Below are positions 33,331 through 40,871 of a stretch of 40,871 nucleotides of DNA, piece by piece. Position numbers and translations under genes: made by a program. Position 1 is the first letter of the stretch. Each line of letters opens with the position of its first letter. Below the pieces are notes generated by a model. The model worked only from the letters and a program-made list of their open reading frames with translations. It searched no databases and was not told the origin of the DNA. The stretch is from a virus: positions 1 through 40,871 of IMG/VR virus record IMGVR_UViG_3300013101_000027; one strand, given 5' to 3'.

Positions 33331-35709
33331 GTATAGCATTGGATTTGGGACAATTTGAAAGCTCTTTCCTTCCTTTCTGATCTTAATGATATTGTGATCT
33401 TCTAAGATTTCCCTGACTGCTTTCCATTGATGTCGATCCCCATACAGTCTTTTATGATAGGTTCCGAAATCTCTTACTGTTATTCCCATTTCAATTTTCC
33501 CAGTTCTAAAGTGATCAGATATTTCACGAGAGATATCATAAAAAGGAGCTTTAAAAGCATGGTTAATATTTTGGTAATTGTAATCTAGAAGTTTTATGGC
33601 CTTTTCTAGGTAAGGAAGTTCGATATCGCTAAAAGCGATATTTGTAGATACGAATTGAATTAGGTAAGCAAGCTTTACTGCTAGACCGCGGAACTTGCCA
33701 ACAAAAGAAGCGATAGAATCATTTTCCTCGGCAAGTACTCTTTCCTCTATTTCCTCGAGATATGCCATCATGCGGATATAGGCATTTTCAGAAAGTTTTA
33801 TTTCCTCACCTGGTTCGAGATTGCTTCCTTGAAAAAATGGGCCCTTTGCTTTTTCTAGTAATTTATTATGGCAAACATCATCAACAATAGCGTGTTTTTT
33901 CTCCTCATCAAATACGATAAACGCCCTTTGAACAAAGCCATCATCGACTCTTTTGAGATCGTTTATAATCCTGGAATGCAATACAGATGGCTGTATATTA
34001 GCAATGAGTGACCCGCAAAGCTCCTCTATCATGTTGCTTTCTTGCGTCTTGGTTTGGTAAGTGAAGCTCTTATTTCCATCCCATGAGTTCATGACTAGGG
34101 TTCTCATTAGCTCATATCCCTTCTTATTGAATTGATCTAGTAGGGTTGAGGCCTCGTTAAAATACATTAAGACGCCATGAGGGTTAGAATCAAATATTTG
34201 GAATAGTTTTTCCGGGGTTACTACTTGAGCGATGAACGATTCACATTTAAGGGGTTCATCTACTATTGATTGGCTTACTGCTAGTTCTACGCTTAGGGCC
34301 TGTAATTTTTCATCGCTTGGAGTATCCTCGTCGAGTTCCCTTGATAGTTCCTTGTTTATCTTTCTAACCTTTAGTTTTGCTATGCTTTTCATTTCTATCA
34401 CTTTTACGGCCAATTTCTTTTTTTCCTCGAGTCCTTCTTTATCTATTTCTTCAAGTATGGAAAGAATAAGAGAGGATATAGAGGATTTTTTTCTACCTGA
34501 TTTGGCTACAAACAGAGTCCAAATATTAGCGGCTTCTGACCATGGATCATTTTTTTTTGGTTTTATTTTAACTTTGTTACCGATAACAGAAGATAGTCCT
34601 GTCAGGGCATACATAAACATTGGGCCGGGGTCAACTCCCATATTTCTAGCTGTTTTTTGAATCCATTCGTTCCATGTGTCTGGAATAATATCAACATCAA
34701 ATTCTACCTTTCCCCCTCCATCTCTTATAGCTGTAGGCCTCTCCCAATCCTCGTTTTCTATGAAATAGTTGAAATTGCTCGGAGTCGGCACTTCTATCTC
34801 GTGACCGTTTTTTCCCTGGCCTATACTTTGTAGGAATTCAATATATATGGACATGGTGGTAAGTCTAAGTGATCCGGTTTTTTGATGTTTGGCATATTTT
34901 TCGGTGTCTGTCATTAGTGGATTGAACTTGTTTCTGACTCTATCTCTTTCCATGATCTCGTCGACGGCTTCGTCCATTGGTGTTTTGTTCCGGGCCAGAC
35001 TACTCATGAAGGTTTGCATATCCTGGAATCGGCCACCGTCTTCATTATTTTCAGAGTGTATTAGTGTCAGAGGTTTATCAGGTTCAGCATATTTCCCGAT
35101 TCTGTTACATAATCTTTCGGCAGTGGCTTCGGTCTGTTGCCAATCTAAAACAGGAAGAGCATCTTTATCTACTGTGGCCAGGTCTTCAAAGAGCCATTTG
35201 AAATACATCGGGTCACCATCTTCCGGCTGACTATGAAGAGATGGTGGAATTACTGTATATCTTTTAGAGTAGAATATTTCCACATCAGGAGTTTTCTTTC
35301 CTGGTCTAGAGAATTTCCTCATGTTGGAAGTCGGAAGATTTACCCTAGCATCGTATTGATCATACATTCTAAAAAATCTGGTCTCGCCCTTCTCTCCTCT
35401 TTTTACACAGGGAGATCGTGGGAGCCCTGCCAGGATTTCGGCATCATCACAGTCGATATCTATGGCCACAAGATTAGAGGCGGTCCCTAGGACTACTCCT
35501 ATTCCTACCACCTGGCCGTTGTTTCTCCATTGGTCGATGTCTTTTGATGTTGTTAGCCGGTCTGAAAATTCCTGCCAATTAGTTATCTTGCATGCTTTTC
35601 CACTGAACCTGTTCTTTGATTTATCCCAAGTCTTCATGGTGGGTATTACAGAAATCTCATTTTCTATTAACTCTTCCATCAGTCCAAATATTGCGTTCCT
35701 TGATATCAA
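33325..35709 (-). CDS. Prim-Pol (AEP) primase fused to DUF3987-type helicase-like region, 794 aa
   Basis: The N-terminal domain is of bifunctional primase-polymerase type: VVLGTASNLVAIDIDCDDAE with catalytic D84 and D86, and VEIFYSKRYTVIPPSLH (143-159), the family's C-terminal strand motif. Around 402-410, AKSGRKKSS is a variant P-loop, and the following helical region with SLIANIQPSVL and an Arg/Asp-rich end fits DUF3987 helicase-like proteins. It would prime, and perhaps extend, DNA at the fork. No separate DNA polymerase was found. Last gene of the minus-strand replication operon. Confidence 0.8.
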   Translation of the reverse strand: MISRNAIFGLMEELIENEISVIPTMKTWDKSKNRFSGKACKITNWQEFSDRLTTSKDIDQWRNNGQVVGIGVVLGTASNLVAIDIDCDDAEILAGLPRSPCVKRGEKGETRFFRMYDQYDARVNLPTSNMRKFSRPGKKTPDVEIFYSKRYTVIPPSLHSQPEDGDPMYFKWLFEDLATVDKDALPVLDWQQTEATAERLCNRIGKYAEPDKPLTLIHSENNEDGGRFQDMQTFMSSLARNKTPMDEAVDEIMERDRVRNKFNPLMTDTEKYAKHQKTGSLRLTTMSIYIEFLQSIGQGKNGHEIEVPTPSNFNYFIENEDWERPTAIRDGGGKVEFDVDIIPDTWNEWIQKTARNMGVDPGPMFMYALTGLSSVIGNKVKIKPKKNDPWSEAANIWTLFVAKSGRKKSSISSLILSILEEIDKEGLEEKKKLAVKVIEMKSIAKLKVRKINKELSRELDEDTPSDEKLQALSVELAVSQSIVDEPLKCESFIAQVVTPEKLFQIFDSNPHGVLMYFNEASTLLDQFNKKGYELMRTLVMNSWDGNKSFTYQTKTQESNMIEELCGSLIANIQPSVLHSRIINDLKRVDDGFVQRAFIVFDEEKKHAIVDDVCHNKLLEKAKGPFFQGSNLEPGEEIKLSENAYIRMMAYLEEIEERVLAEENDSIASFVGKFRGLAVKLAYLIQFVSTNIAFSDIELPYLEKAIKLLDYNYQNINHAFKAPFYDISREISDHFRTGKIEMGITVRDFGTYHKRLYGDRHQWKAVREILEDHNIIKIRKEGKSFQIVPNPMLYK

Positions 35710-36476
35710 ACTTTCCCCCCTTTGCTTTTAAGTATTTCTTCTGTTCTATCGTCTATTAGATCAGCGAACTCTATTTCGCAGAATAATCCACAATCAGGTA
35801 TTATTATTTTTTGATCATGACCCTCACCAGGGATTAAATCTTTTAATGGCTTTTCCTTAATACAGGATCTTCCTATAGATTCCTCGAGTTTGCTCATCTT
35901 TTGGAACTGCTCCGGGAAATGTTCTCGGACTAAATTCCAGTAACCTTTTCCGCCTTTTACACATCCAATGCAATTGTTATTTGGGAACCCTAATTTATAC
36001 ATCGCCGGAAGTTCTATTCCTCTGTTCTCGATGATCCCATGGCATCGTGGTTTTGTTATTCCATTTTCTATTAAAGGGAATTCGGCCTTAGTATCCGGGT
36101 ATTGCTCCACGAATCTAACGGCCCTATTGATTTCTCTCTTAGCGAATTCGAACCCAAATATTTGTCTTTCAAAGTTGGATTCTTTTTCTACTTTAAATCT
36201 TAGGTTTTTCTTAAGCTCTAGTGTACATCTTGCCCCGGCAGCTCCATTGATATATCTGGTTTTCTCGATTACATCAAAATGATCTTTGTATTTTCCAGAT
36301 ACTCTTTCTATCTTTTGGCCAAACCATTCCTCACATTCTTTTATAAATCTCTCGTTGTCCGGGTGAGCAGATTCGATGTGAAAGTAAATTATCCGGACGT
36401 TGTCATATTTTTTTAGTGCTATTTTCGTTGCAACTGCAGAAGTTACTCCTGCTGAGAACCATGCTATTGTTTCCAT
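35706..36476 (-). CDS. PAPS reductase-like PP-loop protein
   Basis: 256 residues. The PP-loop reads WFSAGVTSAVATKIAL (6-21), a variant of the S-G-G-x-D-S motif found in phage PAPS-reductase/DndC-like proteins. GARCTLELKK (81-90), NNNCIGCVKGGKGYWN (166-181) and CGLFC (229-233) supply cysteines C84, C169, C172, C229 and C233 that could hold an Fe-S cluster. The family activates substrates by adenylation or handles sulfur; the actual reaction here is unknown. ATG 36476 has GGGAG ahead and overlaps the VRR-NUC gene by 74 bases. Confidence 0.75.
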   Translation of the reverse strand: METIAWFSAGVTSAVATKIALKKYDNVRIIYFHIESAHPDNERFIKECEEWFGQKIERVSGKYKDHFDVIEKTRYINGAAGARCTLELKKNLRFKVEKESNFERQIFGFEFAKREINRAVRFVEQYPDTKAEFPLIENGITKPRCHGIIENRGIELPAMYKLGFPNNNCIGCVKGGKGYWNLVREHFPEQFQKMSKLEESIGRSCIKEKPLKDLIPGEGHDQKIIIPDCGLFCEIEFADLIDDRTEEILKSKGGKV

Positions 36477-36849
36477 AAAACTCCCTTATTTGTTTAATTA
36501 CTTGATTGCTCTCTCTGGCCTCTATGAAAAGACCGTCCTGGTCTTCCACTAAACTCTTCATCCCTCTCTGCTCTTTCGATAAAGTACCTGTCCCTGTTTT
36601 CACTTCTATGCAGATGAAAGTCAGCAACCCATTCACCGGAAGAGAAGCGAACAAGTCGGGCCATCCTTTTCTCCCAATCTTTACATGACGGTCCTGTCGG
36701 TTTCGAAATAAACCAACATGCTGTGGGTAGAAACGAATATCCGGAAAAGCTTTTTGCACTTCGTGGCATATCTCTCCTAATTTTTTTTGGTGGTTGTGGT
36801 AAGAAGATGAGTTGGAAACCTTGGTATTACCCCTTTTAATCTTCGACAT
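36403..36849 (-). CDS. VRR-NUC domain nuclease
   Basis: 148 residues. Motifs VKIGRKGWPDLFA (G62, P64, D65), FICIEVKTGTG (E82, K84) and KEQ (Q94) form the PD-(D/E)XK core of VRR-NUC nucleases, which act on branched DNA such as Holliday junctions or flaps. The downstream tail, past about residue 120, is probably non-essential since it overlaps the next gene. ATG has GGAG ahead and overlaps the helicase end by 73 bases. It pairs naturally with the SF2 helicase. Confidence 0.85.
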   Translation of the reverse strand: MSKIKRGNTKVSNSSSYHNHQKKLGEICHEVQKAFPDIRFYPQHVGLFRNRQDRHVKIGRKGWPDLFASLPVNGLLTFICIEVKTGTGTLSKEQRGMKSLVEDQDGLFIEARESNQVIKQIREFYGNNSMVLSRSNFCSCNENSTKKI

Positions 36850-38291
36850 TCTTCTACTCCGTATTTTTCGATCATTTGTTTAAATTCCCATCCTGGTTGG
36901 CGGATTTGTTTCTTTTTTCTAATATTAGAAAACTTGATAAATTCTCTTACAAATTCTACTTGCTGAGTACCTCTGAGATATTTTTTTTGTGGCTTATCAA
37001 ACAATACTTCCTTAAGAATAATCTCATCGTCAATAACAGTATGTTGGCCCGATCTACTCTCCCTTTCTTTGACGTGACCGCATTCCGGACACTCATCGAT
37101 AGCAGAGGACAGCAAGAGGAAGCCACACATACCGCAGAAGCTAAGAGGGTCTCTGTTCTCGGTGCGTGGTTTTGGTTCTAACGAAACTTCTCGAGGAAAA
37201 AAAACTGAACCATGCTCAGCATAATTTCCGGCGTGGTCAATTACCACTAGGTGTTCTTTTCCTGGATATGGCCTAAGCCCTCTTCCTATAGATTGGATAT
37301 GCCATGTTAGAGATTTGGTTGGTCTACACAATTGGACACACCCTACTTCAGGGAAGTCTACCCCTACAGTGAAAAGGTCTACATTACATACTACCTTAAT
37401 TATCCCAGACCGGAGATCATCAATGACTTTATCTCTAGCTTCTTGATTATCGTCACAATCTAAATGGCCTGAAGGGATTCCGGCATCGTTAAAAGCCTCA
37501 GCTATCTTCCTGGAATGGGCCTTAGTAATACCAAACAGGATGGTAGGTAATCCCTTCGGGTTCAACGCCTTCCAATTGGCCACAAAGCCACCGACTATTT
37601 GCCTTGTAGAGGAAGCATCAACTAATTCCTTAGTCACATACTCTCCTGCCACAACTCTAACCTTAGAGGTGTCGATAGTGGCCTTAGGGGGAGCAAAAAC
37701 CTTCTCCTTAACCAGGTATCCCTGATCTCTTAGCTCACTTGCTGATATAGGATGTACAATTTTCTGGAAATAACTATTATCCCCAAAAGGACTAGCAGTG
37801 TAACCAATAACATTGTGGTCTCTATAAGCATGAAAAAATTCTCTATATTTAGAACCTTTCGGATTGCAGTCATGGCACTCATCAATGTGGACATCTGCTG
37901 TGGGGTCATCTCCAAAAATAAAATAGTTCCTGCTATACTCAGTATCAATACTACAGACCTGAATGAGTTCATTCGGACTCCCTTTTTCTCCGGCCATTAC
38001 TATTCCATGAGGAACGCCGATGGCCGTTAATATTTTAGACGTCTGAAAGATTAGGCCTCGCCGTCTTAATGACAGCTTGGCCTTTCTTCCTTCTTCATAT
38101 GCCTTCGCCATTTGATATACGAATACCATCGTCTTTCCCCCACCGGTGGCAAGAAAGAACAAGATCCTCTTTATACCATCAGTGGACAGCTCGTTTAATC
38201 TTTTTGCCCCTTTTTCTTGGTACGGCCTTAGCTTTATTTGATCGGTAGGCGTTGTAGTCTTCAACAATGTGTCTCGGCTTAATTTTCCCAT
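36777..38291 (-). CDS. SF2 DEAD/DEAH-type helicase, 504 aa
   Basis: Walker A ATGGGKT (48-54), DECH box in VHIDECHD (134-141), motif III GYTASPF (163-169), motif V FTVGVDFPEV and motif VI QSIGRGLRPYPG are all present. A four-cysteine zinc-ribbon-like segment CGMCGF...CPECGH follows at about 390-415. It resembles SSL2/RadD/UvrB-like helicases. Role in replication, repair or recombination with the adjacent VRR-NUC nuclease. ATG has GAGGAA ahead and lies within the 3' end of the HTH gene (113-base overlap). Confidence 0.88.
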   Translation of the reverse strand: MGKLSRDTLLKTTTPTDQIKLRPYQEKGAKRLNELSTDGIKRILFFLATGGGKTMVFVYQMAKAYEEGRKAKLSLRRRGLIFQTSKILTAIGVPHGIVMAGEKGSPNELIQVCSIDTEYSRNYFIFGDDPTADVHIDECHDCNPKGSKYREFFHAYRDHNVIGYTASPFGDNSYFQKIVHPISASELRDQGYLVKEKVFAPPKATIDTSKVRVVAGEYVTKELVDASSTRQIVGGFVANWKALNPKGLPTILFGITKAHSRKIAEAFNDAGIPSGHLDCDDNQEARDKVIDDLRSGIIKVVCNVDLFTVGVDFPEVGCVQLCRPTKSLTWHIQSIGRGLRPYPGKEHLVVIDHAGNYAEHGSVFFPREVSLEPKPRTENRDPLSFCGMCGFLLLSSAIDECPECGHVKERESRSGQHTVIDDEIILKEVLFDKPQKKYLRGTQQVEFVREFIKFSNIRKKKQIRQPGWEFKQMIEKYGVEECRRLKGVIPRFPTHLLTTTTKKN

Positions 38292-38442
38292 TTGTTATTT
38301 CCTCTATTTTTACGGCCACTTGTAGATTAGGTAGATAAGAACAGCTTAAAATGTTGTAAACTGTCCTTAGCGTCACACCTAACATAGTGGAAAACTGATC
38401 TCGGGTTAGCTTCTTTTTCTCTAAGTACTGATTAATCTTCAT
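38179..38442 (-). CDS. XRE-type HTH regulator, 87 aa
   Basis: ATG 38442 is chosen for the AAGGAG six bases ahead; the upstream ATG at 38472 has none and lies inside a dyad. Residues 10-45 (KLTRDQFSTMLGVTLRTVYN) form a Cro/C1-type helix-turn-helix. The C-terminus is basic (PRKRGKKIKR). First gene of the replication operon, so it probably controls this operon and perhaps the divergent one. Confidence 0.75.
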   Translation of the reverse strand: MKINQYLEKKKLTRDQFSTMLGVTLRTVYNILSCSYLPNLQVAVKIEEITNGKIKPRHIVEDYNAYRSNKAKAVPRKRGKKIKRAVH

Positions 38443-38455
38443 AGTAGACTCCTTG

Positions 38456-38473
38456 CATGAAATAATCTTCATG
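38456..38473. promoter_or_regulatory. Dyad CATGAA-N6-TTCATG, candidate operator
   Basis: A perfect 6+6 palindrome with a six-base spacer, 14 bases upstream of the HTH gene start and inside the divergent control region. Autoregulation by the adjacent HTH protein is the simplest reading (inference). Confidence 0.5.
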
Positions 38474-38500
38474 AATAAGGTGTATCATGGTTTATTTTTG

Positions 38501-38529
38501 TTGACAATTATTTTTTGCAGTAATAGCTT
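38501..38529 (+). promoter_or_regulatory. Sigma70-like promoter of the recombination operon
   Basis: A perfect TTGACA at 38501-38506, then 17 bases to TAGCTT at 38524-38529, which keeps the key T1, A2 and T6. Transcription would start near 38536, ahead of the gene at 38563. The opposite strand carries the HTH gene, so this is a divergent control region. Confidence 0.6.
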
Positions 38530-38562
38530 AGAGGAAAGAAACAACATGAAGGAGAATTAGTC

Positions 38563-38940
38563 ATGACAAACGCTGAAAAGTATTCCACCTATTTAAAAGT
38601 TAAAGCTAAGAGGGACGGCCTCAGCCGAACTCTCCTGTCTATGGAGCAGGAAATGCTCGTCTGGCATGAAGATTTGCTAAATAAAAAAGAGGAAGGGGTT
38701 ACTCATCTATTTGAGCAGGGATATAAAGTCTCTATCACTAAGCGAAATAACGTAACAATTAACCAGGCAGACGCCGCCTCTTTTGGTGGCCTTGGCTGTG
38801 TTAAAAAATACCAATTTAATAAGGCCGAATATAACAGCTTAGATGATGGGGCAAAAAAAATTGCAAATGAATATATAACTATAAAAGAAGGGAAGCCGTC
38901 TTTTAAAATCGTAGAGGAGGAAACCAATGCAGCTTACTAA
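38563..38940 (+). CDS. Phage protein upstream of Sak4, 125 aa
   Basis: 125 residues: N-terminal helical coil (TYLKVKAKRDGLSRTLLSME), then a beta-rich part GYKVSITKRNNVTINQADAA, and a C-terminus ANEYITIKEGKPSFKIVEEE. It resembles small phage proteins found beside Sak4-like ATPases; I do not assign a function. AAGGAG precedes ATG. Overlaps the next gene by 14 bases. Confidence 0.6.
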   Translation: MTNAEKYSTYLKVKAKRDGLSRTLLSMEQEMLVWHEDLLNKKEEGVTHLFEQGYKVSITKRNNVTINQADAASFGGLGCVKKYQFNKAEYNSLDDGAKKIANEYITIKEGKPSFKIVEEETNAAY

Positions 38941-39607
38941 TACGAATGATCTTGCCATCAACGGCGTCAAGGCAATGATCATCGGCGAGTCTGGGTCTGG
39001 CAAAACGACGCTTGCCAAGACCTTAGACCATGAGCGGACATTAGTCCTTGACCTGGAGTCGGGAATGTTACCGCTTAAGGGGACTAACATTTCCGCCGTT
39101 AGAATCAAATGTAAGGCCGATCTTGATGAAGTCTTGAAGAACCTTACCAATGGATGGGGGAACAAGTTTGATAACATCTTCCTGGACTCTTATACAGAGT
39201 TAGGGGAAATGATGATCAAAGAAATTAAAAAAGATCCAAAGTTTAAAGATCCCAAGATGGGTATTAAAATGTGGGGTGTCTATAATGAGACTATGCAGAT
39301 GTATACTAAATATCTTCGTGATCTTTCTAATTTTAATGTTTTCCTTACTTGTCTGCCATCCACAAAGACCGATGGGATTGTTCAAATCGAAACTATCGCC
39401 ATTCCAGGGCAGGCCATAAAAGACTCTGTTAGGGCGTGGTTCGATTTAGTGTTAGTTCTCAAGGCAGGAAAGGATGATGACAAAAAATCTTATCGGCATT
39501 TGATTACATCAGCAGAAGAACATCCTCTAGCAAAAGATCGGAGCGGGTCTTTGAAACCATTTGAAAAACCACATCTACAAGACATTATAACAAAAGTTAA
39601 TAACTAG
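38927..39607 (+). CDS. Sak4-like RecA/AAA ATPase (recombination)
   Basis: 226 residues. Walker A GESGSGKT (20-27), Walker B-like NIFLDSYTE (83-91), and the segment FNVFLTCLPSTKTDGIVQIE are typical of phage nucleotide-binding proteins of the Sak4 group (AAA_24). Sak4 proteins are small RecA-like ATPases that help single-strand annealing or strand exchange, often with a ssDNA-binding partner. The next gene encodes such a partner. GGAGG lies ahead of ATG 38927. Confidence 0.85.
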   Translation: MQLTNTNDLAINGVKAMIIGESGSGKTTLAKTLDHERTLVLDLESGMLPLKGTNISAVRIKCKADLDEVLKNLTNGWGNKFDNIFLDSYTELGEMMIKEIKKDPKFKDPKMGIKMWGVYNETMQMYTKYLRDLSNFNVFLTCLPSTKTDGIVQIETIAIPGQAIKDSVRAWFDLVLVLKAGKDDDKKSYRHLITSAEEHPLAKDRSGSLKPFEKPHLQDIITKVNN

Positions 39608-39615
39608 GAGAGATT

Positions 39616-40170
39616 ATGAGTACGCTAATGAATATGGATTTAACAGGAGTAATGGACGAGGCAAAGGAGTCCATCAATAAAGGAAATGCCTACGGCGACA
39701 GGCCAATGACGGACGCCATTCCAGATGGAAAATACCCGGTGGAAGTGGTTAATGTCGAGTTAGGAAAAAGCTTTAAAGGGTATAATACTCTATATGTTAG
39801 CTTTAAGGTAATCGCAGGTGGATGTGAAGGCTTAGTGACAGAGTCACAGTTTACCGTTGATCCGTCCCACCCTAGTCAAAAGCACGTTCAAATCAATGCA
39901 AAACAAATTTGCCAATTGATGATAAACGGCGGGCATAAGAATCCGGGACAACTGAGAGATGCTAAAGAACTACTAGGTTTGCGTCTGGAAGTTGTGGTTG
40001 CCAACGATTCTTATGTTGACGGAAGTGGGACTGAGCGGGAGAGTTGTAAGCCCAAATTCTACAACCGACTGCGAGACCTTGGAGTGTATGGAAGTGTTGT
40101 TCCTGTAAAGGTTGATTCCGGCCCTATCGAAGGGACTCCGGCGGCGAACCCATGGTCTGTTGAATTTTAA
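39616..40170 (+). CDS. DUF669-like ssDNA-binding protein
   Basis: 184 residues. The opening AIPDGKYPVEVVNVELGKSF followed by GYNTLYVSFKVIAGG, and the later GLRLEVVVAND, fit DUF669, whose members lie next to Sak/Sak4 ATPases and act like SSB. The C-terminus NPWSVEF resembles the partner-binding tail of SSB proteins. AGGAGA precedes ATG; eight bases separate it from the Sak4 stop. A terminator follows. Confidence 0.8.
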   Translation: MSTLMNMDLTGVMDEAKESINKGNAYGDRPMTDAIPDGKYPVEVVNVELGKSFKGYNTLYVSFKVIAGGCEGLVTESQFTVDPSHPSQKHVQINAKQICQLMINGGHKNPGQLRDAKELLGLRLEVVVANDSYVDGSGTERESCKPKFYNRLRDLGVYGSVVPVKVDSGPIEGTPAANPWSVEF

Positions 40171-40190
40171 CACTTAACAGTTGTGTTTTT

Positions 40191-40226
40191 AGGGGGCCTA
40201 AACAGACATTGGGCCCCCTTTTTTTT
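40191..40226 (+). terminator. Intrinsic terminator after the DUF669 gene
   Basis: AGGGGGCC (40191-40198) pairs with GGCCCCCT (40212-40219), an 8-bp G:C-rich stem with a 13-base loop followed by seven more T. Strong on the plus strand. Small genes continue downstream in the same direction without an obvious new promoter, so read-through or a cryptic promoter is expected. Confidence 0.85.
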
Positions 40227-40239
40227 AAAGGAATCTAAA

Positions 40240-40470
40240 ATGAGTGAAATAGTAGCAGGTGACTGGGGTAAATTATCTAAGGCGCAACAACGGAAATGCA
40301 AAAACATGATATCCAATAAATCAACCTTGATGAGTGTAGACATCATAGAGGTTATTCAAAAAAACTCCATTGGGTTTAACATAAACTTTGCAAAACTGAA
40401 AATGACTATCGCAGAAGGTGGTAGATTATACACTTCCACTATCAGTGGTCATCTTAGTGGGAGTGAATAA
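40240..40470 (+). CDS. Small hypothetical protein, 76 aa
   Basis: ATG 40240 has AAAGGAA ahead; the upstream in-frame start lies in the terminator and is unlikely. 76 residues, basic, with a helical first half and a beta second half (LKMTIAEGGRLYTSTISGHL). No family recognised. Confidence 0.55.
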   Translation: MSEIVAGDWGKLSKAQQRKCKNMISNKSTLMSVDIIEVIQKNSIGFNINFAKLKMTIAEGGRLYTSTISGHLSGSE

Positions 40471-40472
40471 CG

Positions 40473-40538
40473 GTGAGCAAAGAGGATTTATATGCGTTGA
40501 AAGGTATTCTGGAGTCTATCGAGTCTTGTAATGATTAA
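40473..40538 (+). CDS. Possible tiny peptide, 21 aa
   Basis: GTG 40473 begins a 21-residue frame (SKEDLYALKGILESIESCND) two bases after the preceding stop, with GGAG upstream. It ends 14 bases before the next start. Position suggests a real coupled gene, but the length gives little support. Confidence 0.35.
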   Translation: MSKEDLYALKGILESIESCND

Positions 40539-40552
40539 AGGAGGCTTGAGTG

Positions 40553-40871
40553 ATGAAACACCATAATAGAAAATGGTCTATGCTTACCGCCTGTTATTTG
40601 TGGCTTGCTGCCGCAGGACATGGGTATGAGGATGCAATAGATAGTGAGCATGTTACAACTAACTGGAGCGAGGTTACCTGTAAAAGATGCATTTCCGCAG
40701 GAAAAGACTACGAACCAGACTCGAAAAAACTTTCAATTAAGACGAGGGTGGAATGGATTTCAGTTACAGATAGGATGCCAGGAAATGATGATTTTGTATT
40801 GGTGAGCTATCTTCAAGGGTTGATGGACTTTGCCTTCTGGGACGAGGAGTCTAAAGGGCAGTGGTGTGGCA
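40553..40871 (+). CDS. DUF551-like protein with Cys pair, cut by the window end
   Basis: ATG 40553 follows AAAGGAGG. The 106 visible residues contain HVTTNWSEVTCKRC, a pattern of small phage zinc-binding proteins, then VEWISVTDRMPGNDDFVLVS, the hallmark of DUF551 (W-I-S-V ... P ... V-L-V). The frame is still open at the last base. It continues in frame at base 1 of the window, giving a 137-residue protein if the molecule is circular. Function of DUF551 is unknown. Confidence 0.6.
   Translation, partial: MKHHNRKWSMLTACYLWLAAAGHGYEDAIDSEHVTTNWSEVTCKRCISAGKDYEPDSKKLSIKTRVEWISVTDRMPGNDDFVLVSYLQGLMDFAFWDEESKGQWCG

Noticed and set aside
38442-38472. Upstream ATG at 38472 as the HTH gene start
   Set aside because: No ribosome-binding site and it lies within the CATGAA dyad, while ATG 38442 has AAGGAG at proper spacing.
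1-40871. Temperate lifestyle (integrase, attachment site, excisionase)
   Set aside because: No integrase or recombinase of lysogeny and no att-like repeat recognised; HTH proteins alone do not show lysogeny.

Overview
The window looks like a complete or near-complete genome of a tailed, short-tailed (podovirus-like) bacteriophage of a Gram-negative host. It carries a P22/T7-style virion module (large terminase, portal, scaffold, major capsid protein, adaptor, tail nozzle, internal virion proteins), a replication and recombination module, and many tiny overlapping genes with ATGA or TAATG junctions. Signal peptides and a lipobox indicate a Gram-negative-type host. No integrase, tRNA, rRNA, CRISPR array, insertion sequence, RNA polymerase, family A/B DNA polymerase or recognisable endolysin is visible.

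Layout. (1) 1-1297, plus strand: the end of an operon with tiny genes, a Cas4-like PD-(D/E)XK nuclease and a CsrA homologue. (2) 1200-30039, minus strand: the late operon. From promoter-proximal to distal it holds a small lipoprotein, a series of small and mostly very basic proteins, a probable small terminase, a GNAT acetyltransferase, the large terminase, portal, scaffold, major capsid protein, a terminator, virion accessory proteins, an unusual cassette of fibre-like proteins with Sec signal peptides, then adaptor, nozzle and internal virion proteins. (3) 30040-30725: the only long non-coding stretch. It has a terminator or attenuator-like structure facing the late operon, an iterated motif, a 24-bp inverted repeat flanking an AT-rich core, and a sigma70-like early promoter. 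(4) 30726-33254, plus: an early cassette (HTH protein, Gp88-family protein and tiny genes) in which every start has a G-run Shine-Dalgarno, closed by a strong terminator. (5) 33325-38442, minus: replication operon (HTH regulator, SF2 helicase, VRR-NUC nuclease, PAPS-reductase-like PP-loop protein, Prim-Pol plus DUF3987 protein). (6) 38501-40871, plus: TTGACA promoter, Sak4-like ATPase, DUF669 ssDNA-binding-like protein, terminator, small genes and a DUF551-like gene cut by the window end.

The cut DUF551-like frame at the right end continues in frame into the open frame at the left end. I infer a circular or circularly permuted molecule of 40,871 bp in which region 6 runs into region 1. That would place Sak4, the ssDNA-binding protein and the Cas4-like exonuclease in one recombination operon that ends with csrA.

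Most unusual points: three neighbouring proteins inside the structural operon with Sec signal peptides and cysteines, two of them fibre-like; a phage csrA overlapping antisense with the end of the late operon; the attenuator-like leader of the late operon; and the poly-G ribosome-binding sites of the early cassette, including a G10 tract whose length would decide whether two small genes are fused.
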